Shown piece after piece: positions 38,509 through 48,176 of a stretch of DNA of 64,000 nucleotides. The stretch's first letter is position 1. Every line of letters begins with the position of its first letter. Location: NCBI RefSeq assembly GCF_037975245.1, contig NC_092568.1:18061001-18125000 (forward strand), written 5' to 3'. The translations under genes and the position numbers were made by a program. Below the pieces are notes generated by a model. It ran no database searches, had not been told where the DNA came from, and saw nothing but the letters and a program-made list of their open reading frames with translations. This stretch comes from Apostichopus japonicus (lineage: Eukaryota > Echinodermata > Holothuroidea > Aspidochirotida > Stichopodidae).

Positions 38509-40618
38509 GTGAGGAACTTGCCTTGAATTATATGCAAAACTTTTCATGTTACCATTAATATTGTTAATTAATAGTAGTAAAGGGACCATGCATTTCCCAT
38601 CTTTCACTGGTCAGATTCTTCCATTTATTTATGATTATTATTTTTTTACAGCAACAAAGTTGTTTTGTCATTCTCTAAATTATGATATTTATTTTGAGGA
38701 CGACACTAACTATATAAGGAATTAATTACTTATGAGAGTCTTTTGTAACAAAACTACAGTAATCTGGTGTTTTGGGTCATTTCTCATATTTTATTGAGAA
38801 CGACATACCATAGTTACAGTTTTAAGTGAATGGAAGAATCCAATCAGTGAAAGATGGAACTTGATCTGTATTTTACACTGTCCACAGTGACCGATACATA
38901 CATACCAAGCACGACTTACTGTATTCTTCAATAGTTATTGATGTTTCAAATCTTCAGTCTGTGTCTGCATGGGTTGGACCTTTTCGTAATGAAATCATTG
39001 TCATAGCATATACATGAATTTAGCCTTTTGATAAGTTGTACATACAGCCAGCAAACCCACTTGCATAGATTATATGTCTGATTGCTAATCCTTTCTCAGA
39101 AGAGCATATATCATACAGCCTGCCCAAGGCATTTTCTTGAATCTACTGTACTTGGGTGTCTGTAAATTTTATCCAGTTCACTTATATAGATACAATATAG
39201 ATCTGTCATTTGATAATTTCTTACTAAACACAATTTTTATATATATTATTTTCAAATTTCCAGTAACTGCTCTGCACTGTGTTTTAGCTTGATTCTAAAT
39301 CATGCTGTGTTTACTTAGAATAGATTCTGAATTAAATACTTTCAGATATTAAAGTTCCATCAGTTACCACCATTCTACATGTGACCAGACCCATGAGACA
39401 AGCCCTGGCTCTCATGAAATGGGAAAACAGAATGATAAAAGAGTTAGGAGAAGATGGTTTCAAGCAGATGAAGCAAGGTAAGTCCACCTCTGTGCCTTTA
39501 TCATATCGTTGGTCCTTTCATTAGTGCAACATCACTACATTTAAAGATTAGCTTGGTGCCGATAAAATATATGTAACAAGAGAACATCGCCTCTCTGTTT
39601 TCTAAAATAAGAAAAGAAGATATGAAAGCCTAAGGCCAAACAAAGGCCATTAACCCTAGCCCTTAAAGTAACAACAGTCTAGGCCTGAAAAGCATGTTGG
39701 GGGCTTAACATCAAAATTAAATCTTAATAATAGCAGTACACATTTACATTGATACAAATCTCTCCACCTGCTGTAAATATGTTGTATGAATTCAAAATGT
39801 GGTTTTAGCTTTATGATGTCAATCTATCCAAAATATTTGGAGGGCCCCAAAAAAGATCACTGGGAAATTTTAACCATATGCTGTCTCATTTTCTTATCAG
39901 TCAGGTCTGGATCAGTAATATGAGTCCCAATAATTCTAGAAGTTTGATTCTGGTTTAAAATTTAGTTGTTCAAGGGGTTGAGAATATGTTGTTTGGACAT
40001 TTCTTTGGACGTTTACTGATAAGTGGTAGAGGAGTGGTCATTTTCTGAACTTTTCTCTAGAAATATTGTGTATAATCAATGGATAAAATAATTTCAATCT
40101 TTTCCCCTAAGTCTGTGGGATTCCCTGTTCTGTCCTGCTGACAAAAAACATGGTAATTTGACTATATCCACCTTAGACAACTGAATCATAATTTGCAATG
40201 AGATGTGAGGTTTCCAGGTAGAGCTAATGTTCCCAGGGTCCTTTTATCTGGAGCTTCCCAATCCTTTCCTTATTACTAATTACTAAGGTAAAATTAGACA
40301 ATCTACAGTAGGTCAATATGTTCTTTGCAAGAAACTGAAGCCGTGCAATAAAGAAGAAATCTGCAACTACATATGAATGGCTAGTTATTACTTGATTGAA
40401 TGCTGCAAGTGGTCTAAAACTGGTTTTGTATAGGATATTGTCTATATAGAGTCTGTATAATCAGCATCCATAGCCAAGTGGTTAAGGTGTTCGCATATAA
40501 AGCGGGAGGCCCGGGTTCGAATCCCAGTGAAGGCTGGAAGTTTTTCACTGATCAGGATTTTCCAACTCATGTGTGTACGTATGTAAGTATATTTATGTTT
40601 ATATATATATATATATAC

Positions 40619-40691
<73 letters not shown>

Positions 40692-43466
40692 CAGCACTTT
40701 ATTAATGATGGTCTTGCTGAAAGACCCTAGTATTGCCCAAACTTCCTTGTTTGTAATTACTACAATGTTCACATATTATCAACCAATAGCAGACAACAAC
40801 ATCCTCTTCATAGCAGAAACAACCACAAAATTGAATATCTCTCTCTACTTGACAGAAATGTTTGCCCATGGTCATAGCATTCACAGGAACTTTGAACAGT
40901 ATTTAAAGGGGACTTTCTCCGTTGAGCTTGATCTGTTGCCCGCCACAGAGGGTTTCTGGGAGAGCACCAGTGAAGTACTTCCAAGGATACAAAACCCAGC
41001 TGGGTTTGAAATCAAAGTGAAGCATCCAGCTCTGTCATACTCTGGCTACGTCGACTGCATCGCAGAAGTGGAGTAGGTTCTTTTTTGGTATTTAGCATCG
41101 TTACTCATTTCGTTACGAGTGTGGATGGGTGTGCCGTAGCGTTCCGAAACACAGCAAATTTGGATGCGTGAAAGAGAAAAATTCAGATAAAGAGTCCAAG
41201 TATTTGATTTCAAGGAGATTACCATCTTCTTCAGTTTCCTCTGGGCAATCTCAAGTTACCATTTTTGTACATGAAATTTTCTCTACCATCCACTGTAGAA
41301 TGCTGCACATGCATGGGGATATCATGTATCATTAGCCAAAATTATAGTTTGTGGTCCTGACAAGTATTCTCAGATTAAGCTTTGCTTTTACATTTCTGGT
41401 TTGAGGGGATGGGAAAGGGTTGGGAAGGGGAGTAGATGTGGGGAGGGGTGGGGGATTAGGTGTGGAGGGTGAAGTAGGTGTGGGGAGGGGGGAGTAGGTG
41501 TGGAGGGTGGAGTAGGTGTTTGGGGAGCGATGCCAGTGTTTAGGAATTGCTGTAAATATTGAGGTTTATAGGTGAGGTCATTTCAAAAAGAGTCCCCACA
41601 ATATAGGTAATGTAAGGGTAGATGGAAAAATTCCAGATGGAGGAGGACCGGAGAAGCAAAGCCTGTAGAGAAGACCCCCTTCATAAAGGCAAGAAATAAA
41701 CTATAACGAAACAAACAAACAAAAGATATATGAAACAAGAAAAAGCAAAGAAAAGTTTGGGCATCTTTGACATGTTATCATCAATATTTGTAAAATGGCA
41801 TTGAGACTTCGCAGTGGGATTTATCAACAAGGCCTTTCAACAATTTTAATAGTTTCTTGTTAATGTTTCTTGCATATTTAATCTTCATTCCAAGGTCTTC
41901 CATGTCAATGTAAGTTTCTTGGGGGAAGGGCTGTGGAAGGGAACTGTGGGACACCTTTTATCCTAACTTCCCTGGGAGAATAGTATGTTAAATATAATTG
42001 CCTTTATCAATATTCCTTTTTCTTTTTTTTCAGTGGAAAGCTCGCTCTGATAGAGTTGAAAACCTCTAGAAAACCCAAATTAAAACTGGAGTATATTGAA
42101 GACTATGCATTGCAAGCAGCAGCTTATCTAGGGGCCTTAAACTTTGACCCTGAACATAATTTTCAGGTATTATAGATTCAGAGCTAAATATTTAATATGA
42201 AAAAAAACATTGTCCATTTAAATTATGCTAATAAATTATGCAAATATTCATGTTTTGAAACTTTTGTGCAGAAAATCAATATTTTCCGTTAGGGTCTGTC
42301 TTATTAAAGGGACACAGCAATTGGCAAGTCTTTCATGAAAAAAAATAAAATATCTTTAGGCATGTCACACATTAATGGATTTTCTAATGACAATCAATGT
42401 GGCCACAACAACATACATATATGGGTATGTGACAAGCATGCCCCAAATAGACACTATACCAATGTTTTTTTTAAATTAATCGGGATATTAGGTTTTGATT
42501 ACTCCACAATTCACTCCTGCTTCTAAGATATACCATTTCTAGAAATACTTATTAACTTGGAATTGATATTTAAAACTGTTCATAATGTTTGAATTCTTAT
42601 TCACTTTTAATAGAGATTTGTATGGCTGTAATGCAAGTATCAAAAGGAGCAGCAGAAATGCCAACATTTCCTTCAGAAAAGTAATAAAGGAGAGTTGTAA
42701 TTTTCCATCTCCCAAAAATCTGGAGGTTGAGGAAATAAAAAACAAGGATTTTGATATAAAAAGTAACATTTTTGGCATTTTTACGTGTCACATGTGGAAA
42801 AATGTAGTCTACTGTAGTTACAACTTCAAGTAACACTCGCACTAATGTAAAGGCTGCACAATGCAATGTGGCGTGAGGATGTTATACAATTATTTCCCCC
42901 AAAACGAAGTGAATTTTCTCCACATTCCTAATGCAAAGGTGGAAGCTATTTATACATTTCTGGATGCAGTGTAGAAGAAAAAATTGAAACTCATAATTTT
43001 GAAGGGAAATTAGCTCATAAATCAGGAAAGCAGGAGATTGCCAACCGACTTTGTCAATTTGTGGGTACAAAATGGAGGAATCCTGCATAAAAAAAAAATA
43101 ATAATTTAAATCACTGGGAGAAGTTGCCTTACATTGTTTTCAGCTTTGTTAGTATGTAGCTGGTGATCGCAATATGAGGGCCACGCTCGGTTCGGAATAA
43201 GGCTTATCAAAATATCTTTGCCTCTAACTTATTGTATCTTTTGACAGGTCAAACAAATTGTGATAGTGGTCGTATACAAAGATGGAATGAAGGGTACAAT
43301 CCACACCCTCGACGAGGAAGCATGCAACCACTACTGGATTAAATGGTTGGGTAGGCTCTTGGAGTACCAGGAGATTATAGATATGAAGAAAGCTTATGTG
43401 AAGAGGAAGATCATTGCCTGGAGTAAAACCAAAGCTAAAGAGGAAGCAGAAGAGAAACCTGTCTGA
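37746..43466 (+). CDS. MGME1: Mitochondrial genome maintenance exonuclease 1 (5 exons, complete)
   Basis: This is MGME1, a PD-(D/E)XK nuclease that trims single-stranded mitochondrial DNA ends and flaps. Exons 37746-38508, 39346-39477, 40856-41072, 42034-42166 and 43248-43466 join in phase to give 487 residues. Conserved blocks are PSVTTIL and MIKELGEDGF (exon 2), GHSIH (His308, matching human His180), YSGYVDCIAE (Asp365), LIELKTSRKPK (Glu378-x-Lys380), YALQAAAYLGALN (exon 4) and VVVYKDG (exon 5). Asp365, Glu378 and Lys380 keep the spacing of human Asp238, Asp251 and Lys253; the second acid is Glu rather than Asp, which the (D/E)XK motif allows. The human protein has 344 residues; the extra length is an N-terminal region of about 250 residues that starts with a basic presequence and ends in a Lys-rich linker. 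An in-frame TAA at 37737 precedes the ATG. Confidence 0.94.
38509..39345 (+). other. MGME1 intron 1
   Basis: It contains an inverted pair: CCATCTTTCACTGGTCAGATTC near 38599 and GAATCCAATCAGTGAAAGATGG near 38835. The roughly 260-bp span between these arms may be a decayed MITE. No other feature is seen. Confidence 0.6.
39346..39477 (+). CDS. MGME1: MGME1 exon 2
   Basis: The acceptor is ACTTTCAG and the donor is CAAG|GTAAGT; both ends are split one base into a codon. It encodes IKVPSVTTIL and RMIKELGEDGFKQMKQ, nearly identical in its second half to the vertebrate nuclease. Confidence 0.95.
40464..40600 (+). mobile_element. tRNA-headed SINE in MGME1 intron 2
   Basis: The head has an A box (TAGCCAAGTGGTTAAGG, 40471-40487) and a perfect B box (GGTTCGAATCC, 40514-40524). 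An anticodon-like stem-loop (TTCGC-ATATAAA-GCGGG) lies between them, but the acceptor stem pairs in only five of seven positions, so it is not a functional tRNA. About 60 bases of unrelated body follow, then the (TA)n tract. Confidence 0.75.
40598..40686. repeat. (TA)n microsatellite
   Basis: Nearly pure TA with a few ACATA interruptions; it forms the 3' tail of the tRNA-headed SINE just upstream. It ends 170 bases before MGME1 exon 3. Confidence 0.95.
40856..41072 (+). CDS. MGME1: MGME1 exon 3 (His and first Asp of active site)
   Basis: The acceptor is CTTGACAG at 40855. The donor is the weaker GTAGGT at 41073, chosen because it creates Asp from GA|T and runs straight into GKLALIELK of exon 4. 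Without splicing there, the frame stops at TAG two codons on. It carries GHSIH and YSGYVDCIAE. Confidence 0.9.
41400..41530 (+). repeat. G-rich minisatellite in MGME1 intron 3
   Basis: Units such as GGAGTAGGTGTGGAGGGT and GGGGAGGGG repeat imperfectly. The tract has several runs of three or more G and could form G-quadruplexes in the transcribed-sense strand. Confidence 0.8.
42034..42166 (+). CDS. MGME1: MGME1 exon 4 (E-x-K active site)
   Basis: The acceptor follows a long T tract (TTTTTTTTCAG) and the donor is TTTCAG|GTATTA. It encodes GKLALIELKTSRKPK with the catalytic Glu and Lys, then YALQAAAYLGALN. Confidence 0.95.
42167..43247 (+). other. MGME1 intron 4
   Basis: AT-rich intron of 1081 bases with overlapping short frames on both strands near 42539-42866. 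None shows codon bias or a motif. Confidence 0.7.
43248..43466 (+). CDS. MGME1: MGME1 exon 5 (C-terminus)
   Basis: The acceptor is CTTTTGACAG and the exon is in phase 0. It encodes the last beta strand (IVIVVVYKDG), the helix HYWIKWLGRLLEYQ and a Lys/Glu-rich tail, ending at TGA 43464-43466. Confidence 0.93.
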   Translation, partial: VKQIVIVVVYKDGMKGTIHTLDEEACNHYWIKWLGRLLEYQEIIDMKKAYVKRKIIAWSKTKAKEEAEEKPV

Positions 43467-43639
43467 AATGGCCTCATCAATATAGACAGTCTGTGGGGAT
43501 TGTAGACACGAACAGGTGCCTCTATAATAGTGTCTCGATTTGGTCATTAACTAAGGGAGACTAATAAGACAGATATCGGGCCCTAGTTGTGGTGTGCTAC
43601 CTCAAAGCTGTATCTTGCTTTGGCCCGTAAGGTGTCAAA

Positions 43640-44170
43640 ATAGAGGCTGCAGCTCCTGCAAACTTCCCTGCAGCAAGGCTGAATCAAACAATAGAGAGTA
43701 TATCTGTAGACCAGCAGTGTCTATTATGTGTGAAATGCAGAGTACAAAAGGGTTTTTGTTCTGTGCAGCCTTGTTGCAGTGATGCTGCAGCAAGGCTGAA
43801 TCAATATCAAACAATACAGATTATCTCCGCAGACCAGCAGTGTCTATTATGTGTGAAATGCAGAGCACAAAAGGGTTTTTGTTCTGTGCAGCCTTGCTGC
43901 AGTGATGCTGCAGCAAGGCTGAATCAAAATATCAAACTACAGAGGGTGTCTCTGCAGACCAGCAGTGTCTATTGTGTGTGCAATGCAGAGTACAAAAAGG
44001 GTCTTTGTCCTGTGCAGCCTTGCTGCAGTGATGCTGCAGCAAGGCTGAATCAAAATATCAAACAATAGAGAGTATCTATGCAGACCAGCAGTGTCTATTG
44101 TGTGTGAAATGCAGAGCACAAAAGGGTTTTTGTTCTGTGCAGCATTGTTGCAGTGATGCTGTTGCAGCCC
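43640..44170 (+). repeat. Tandem array of about 120-bp units after MGME1
   Basis: Four copies of a unit containing CAGCAAGGCTGAATCAAA, GACCAGCAGTGTCTATT, GTGTGAAATGCAGAG and ACAAAAGGGTTTTTGTTCTG follow each other with a period of 118-127 bases. The array opens with GCTGCAGCTCCTGCAAACTT and closes with GCAGCCCCCTCAGCAA. It starts about 170 bases after the MGME1 stop and may lie in the 3' untranslated region. A 112-codon frame across it (43730-44068) repeats with the DNA and is not a gene. Confidence 0.9.
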
Positions 44171-46565
44171 CCTCAGCAATTGACTATTAACACAGTGTCT
44201 TACTTTCATTTTATAGACCAAGCTGCTCATTATTCAGTTATAATTTACATTACAGTAACTGTTTGTGTCACTCGAAAATTTAAAAATGATGAATATCATT
44301 TACTTACCAACATTTGAAGTTTTCAGCCCAATCATTCCACCCGTCCACCAGACAATTGCTATTGTGAATTATGGTGAATAAAGGTAGTGGCATTAGAAAC
44401 AATGAAACCTCGCATCTGGGAGGTTGTGGGTTGGAGACCTGGTTGGCTAGTTCATTCAGGAGCAATCTGTAGTATTCCTTCATATAAAATGGTCTTCCAA
44501 ATGGTATAAAAGAAATATTCAAAACACGAAGTAGAACTGTAAATTGTACAGCCACCTGAAGTGAAGTGTAAGGGATTTTATCTTCTCTCACATATGCACG
44601 TTGCTACTGTACATCATGAAATAACTGCATTCCAGGCCAATATTATTATTATTATTATTACTGTTTTCACAGAGTGCAGAAACAGGGTGCTATGTTACCA
44701 GGTATCTTTGTCTTTCTTTGAACCGTCCAGGATGTAACCACCAAATTTTGGAAAAATTCAAAGCAAATGTGCAGTGTTAAAGATATGCTGGTAGTTATGG
44801 GTTAATTAAATCTAAGAGGTGATTTGCTGACATACATTGATGGTTTGGAAGTTTACAAACAGTCACATTCTGTTATGGTTCTTGCAACTTTACAGATAAA
44901 ACCCGAGATTACCAGTTCTAGATTACCGAGATTACTAATACTGGAGTGGAGGAATGAATTTTTTTAATGTATCAAGTCTTCATAAGTCTGTAATTTTAAT
45001 GATCCATAAACAGCACTATAAATTCCTTTTTGTACTCTGAAATATATTATTCTGATCTGTAAGCACTTTGTCTTTGGTTTTGTATTTTGGTTTGGAAGTT
45101 TAATATTTAAAATTTTTAATAGGTGTGACCTTGAAGGAAAAGTTTGACTGGATAATTATTATAAATAGGTGAGTACTACACACAAAAATCACATCAAATT
45201 CTTAAACTTCATACAAGCCAAAAGCTTCAGACCTTGACAAGGGAAACTTAGTGATGACCCTGGGCAAACCATTCAAATCAGGATCTATCACTATTTTGAT
45301 TCTGAAATATTTTTGCCAAATTCTCCCTGTAACCATAACTTTTAATATTTTTGACATTGGAACCATGAAAGAATTGTATTTGTTGTTCTTGCAATATTCC
45401 CCCAAATCATTTCGTCTATTAAAATGTTGGAAAATGAATCTGTTGTCGATTGCATTTTTGGTGGTTCTGATTTTGGAACAAAATTTACATTTAAAGTTTA
45501 AAGGGAAGTTGCCAACCAATATGTCACTTGAAGCTTTGTTGTGTTTCCAGTGACAATTACCTCTTTATGTTAACGAATTACACAACAAACACAGACATAT
45601 TTGTCATACATTCCTGGTACAAATGCAAACGTTTTGTTATTAATATAACCGATAGGATTAACAAACAAATGAAAGTTATAGCCGAAAGAAAACAAAAAGT
45701 CTAAAGTAACTACTGTAAATAATGTTCAAACTTTAATTTACAAAAACTGTACAACTTGAATACAAATTTGGATAAATAAATTTAAATCTAGTAGATAAAT
45801 TGTCCGGGACTAAAGAGCTTGAATATATATTGATTAAGTGATACTGGAAGCTTCAAAACTAGACATTTTCACATACCTAATTTTCATTCATATCATAAAT
45901 TCCACTCCTGAGATACATCACATTCTGTATTTTTATTCTGTGTTATCAGTCCAAACTCACTCATAAACATATATGAGCCTTTTTTCTCCCTACCAATATT
46001 CAAACATTAGATAAAACTATTTTCTTTAATTTCCCTATTTTAAATTCTAACTTTAGATAGAAATATTACTCTCATTATTAAATATCCGATGCTTTTAATA
46101 AAACCTTTCTATAAATCGTCCTAAAGGTTTCCTGCTTAACCTAGGCTAACGGCAAATCCTGTCGCCAATTTCACTCCCAACTGGACGGCAGATTCCTCAT
46201 CACGTTTTCTTCAAAATAGCTACTTTACTTATTGGATCATCAAGAGTCAGAATTATACCGATATTTATAAAATATTTGTTGGTTTACAATTTTTATTACT
46301 GTATTACTCCGAGTTATGAATTGACTGTGTGTTTTCGGTCTTTCAATTGACTGTATCACTGTTTATTGATGTAAGGTGATCTCAAGAAGACTACTTTATC
46401 TGTTTATTTTGGTTCCTCCTGTCGGTGGTGGCTTAGTCGTTGACCTGGTCTGGATAGCGGTCCGTGAATCTAAATAATTTCGCAGGACCGTAGGTGGACG
46501 ATGCTCTGTGGCCGGTCGGCTCCGGTTTCCTTGTCTGGTATCTACGGAGTTTATGAAAGTCAATA
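44171..46565. other. Region between MGME1 and the SINE, no exon seen
   Basis: It includes (ATT)n at 44642-44660. A tRNA-like, B-box-containing sequence at about 44370-44450 (GGGTTGGAGACC) may be an old SINE. Complementary frames at 45202-45553 have no recognisable motif. The missing 3' exons of the coiled-coil gene may be here, but I cannot identify them. Confidence 0.4.
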
Positions 46566-46853
46566 ATTTCATATTTTTATATAGCTCCTTTCCCAAAGGC
46601 TCGAAGCACTTTACAATATTACCCTGGTCAAGGATAACCTGTCAAACATTGAGACAATCCCTCCACATGGCAGCAGCTAAACTGCTGACAGTTTTATCTC
46701 ACAGGGTCCCCATTTATACACCTGGGTGAAGAGAGGCAATGGAGATAAAGTGCCTTGCCCAAGGACACAACGCAATGATCTGGCCAGGACTCGAACCTGT
46801 AATCCTTAGATCACGAGTCCACTGCCTTATCCACTTTTCCACAACGCTATCAA
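46566..46853 (-). mobile_element. tRNA-headed SINE with LINE-like tail
   Basis: Read on the minus strand it starts GCGTTGTGGAAAAGTGGATAAGG (A-box region) followed by a perfect B box, GGTTCGAGTCC (46797-46787). The body contains GTGTCCTTGGGCAAGGCACT, a motif common in animal SINEs. The tail reads TGTAAAGTGCTTCGAGCC, then AGCTATATAAAAATAT, resembling the LINE tail at 2383-2425. Confidence 0.85.
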
Positions 46854-47969
46854 ATTGTCAATTGTCAAAGTTTTTCCTTTCTCAAAGTCTTGTAATAAAT
46901 TTGGAGTATCAGAAACTCCAAGAAGTTACTCTTCCAAATTTTGAACACGATCAGATTTGGAAACAGCAACTAATCTTCAATAAAAGCATTGTTGGAGTTT
47001 TTCAGGTTTGCTAATTAATTGGCTAAGAAGAACAGAATACAGATATCTCACTTTAAGATCTCTGTTCGTACAGCAGCTGACTGTTTGTCCCAATTAACTG
47101 TCCAAGTAGAACAGATATCTCAGTTTAAGATATTTTTTCTTACATGAACCTGACTGTGGTTAAGGATGTGCTAAATTCTTCTGTCATGGTCAAGTAATTA
47201 GCTCCAAATATATCATCAACTTTCTTGCATTCATGTATCAACAAATGTATGTGTAATATCTTGAAAACAAATGAAATTACTATTTGAAAAAGACAAGGAA
47301 TCTTTGTACGTCCTAGCTACCCTTTCACTGCAGATGAACCTGATTCACAGAAAAGACCCAAAGCTAAAGGTGTTATTGTCAGGAAAAGATTAGACAAATT
47401 ACTGGTTATCTGCAACATTTTGGTTGAGAGAAATAGTTTGCACAGAACAATGCACAGTCCAGTTTATGTGAAAGAAAGAGTAGTGGATTCTATACAAACC
47501 AGTGTACTATGTCTAAGTTTAGTACCAATTATGCAGTCAGTTATGTTTTTCTAGAAAGGAAAGGTACCTGTATGCAGGGTTACTATATTTCATCTGACAA
47601 AAGGAAGGCAAGTTGTCATGACTTGGGGGGAAGGGTTCACAGGTTCAACCTCTCCATTTGTGGGAAAACATTGATTTTGAAGTGTACCTTCATGAAGATG
47701 GTACCAGATTTGAAGTGTTAAAAAGCTCAATCTCAATAAAAAAAAATTCAGAAATGGTCTATTACAACTGACAATTTGCTTTTCTGTGCTGAAATTAGAA
47801 TCAAGAATTAATCAAATTATCAATTACTTTTTTTCACAACTCTATCTGAACCACCTAAACGTCTAGACACATTTTTGGAACTTTTATAAATCCACCCAGC
47901 CACAAAAGTAAAGATAGGTAAATAGATGACATGTCTGGTGAATCGGGAGGTATGGTATGGCAGTCCTAC
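46854..47969. other. Region between the SINE and coiled-coil exon L
   Basis: On the plus strand a frame of about 75 codons runs from a CACTGCAG acceptor-like site at 47332 to TAG near 47555, with a basic start (QKRPKAKG). I found no match to any family and treat it as chance. No minus-strand exon completing the coiled-coil gene is recognisable. Confidence 0.35.
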
Positions 47970-48176
47970 CTTTTGGCCGTCTGGAAGCTACGTTCTCTAG
48001 AAACCCGGCCAGGACGACCAGCTCTCGGTGGAGACTCTCCGTTATCCCAGAGATCTTCTGTTCGCGTTTGTCCGTCCTCTCGCACAGGTCGGTGATGTCA
48101 TCCAGAAAAACTTGGTCCCTCTTTGCAAATTCGTCTTGCAGCTGGCGGTCCTTTCCCCATCCGGCCTTTAATTGAC
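47970..48176 (-). CDS. Coiled-coil gene, exon L (most downstream seen)
   Basis: The acceptor is TTCCTACGCAG and the donor is AAAG|GTAGGA. It encodes 69 residues, including GWGKDRQLQDEFAKRD, FLDDITDLCERTDKREQKI and LHRELVVLAGFLENVASRR. It is more GC-rich than its surroundings, as coding DNA often is here. It ends in phase 1, and the next exon was not found in 43467-47969. Confidence 0.85.

Noticed and set aside
40464..40535. Functional tRNA gene
   Set aside because: A and B boxes are good, but the acceptor stem has mismatches and the anticodon region is irregular; it is better explained as a SINE head.
43730..44068. 112-codon Cys-rich repeated frame
   Set aside because: It is a by-product of a tandem DNA repeat whose unit happens to stay open; no start context.
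44304..44591. 95-codon minus-strand frame ending near a GTAAGT donor-like site
   Set aside because: Considered as a missing exon of the coiled-coil gene, but its composition is not coiled coil and its middle reads as a tRNA-like SINE on the other strand.
45202..45553. Overlapping 105- and 100-codon frames on opposite strands
   Set aside because: Mutually complementary frames without motifs; probably an unannotated repeat or chance.
47333..47557. Plus-strand frame of about 75 codons after an acceptor-like CACTGCAG
   Set aside because: No homology, and no matching upstream exon on the plus strand; MGME1 already ends at 43466.
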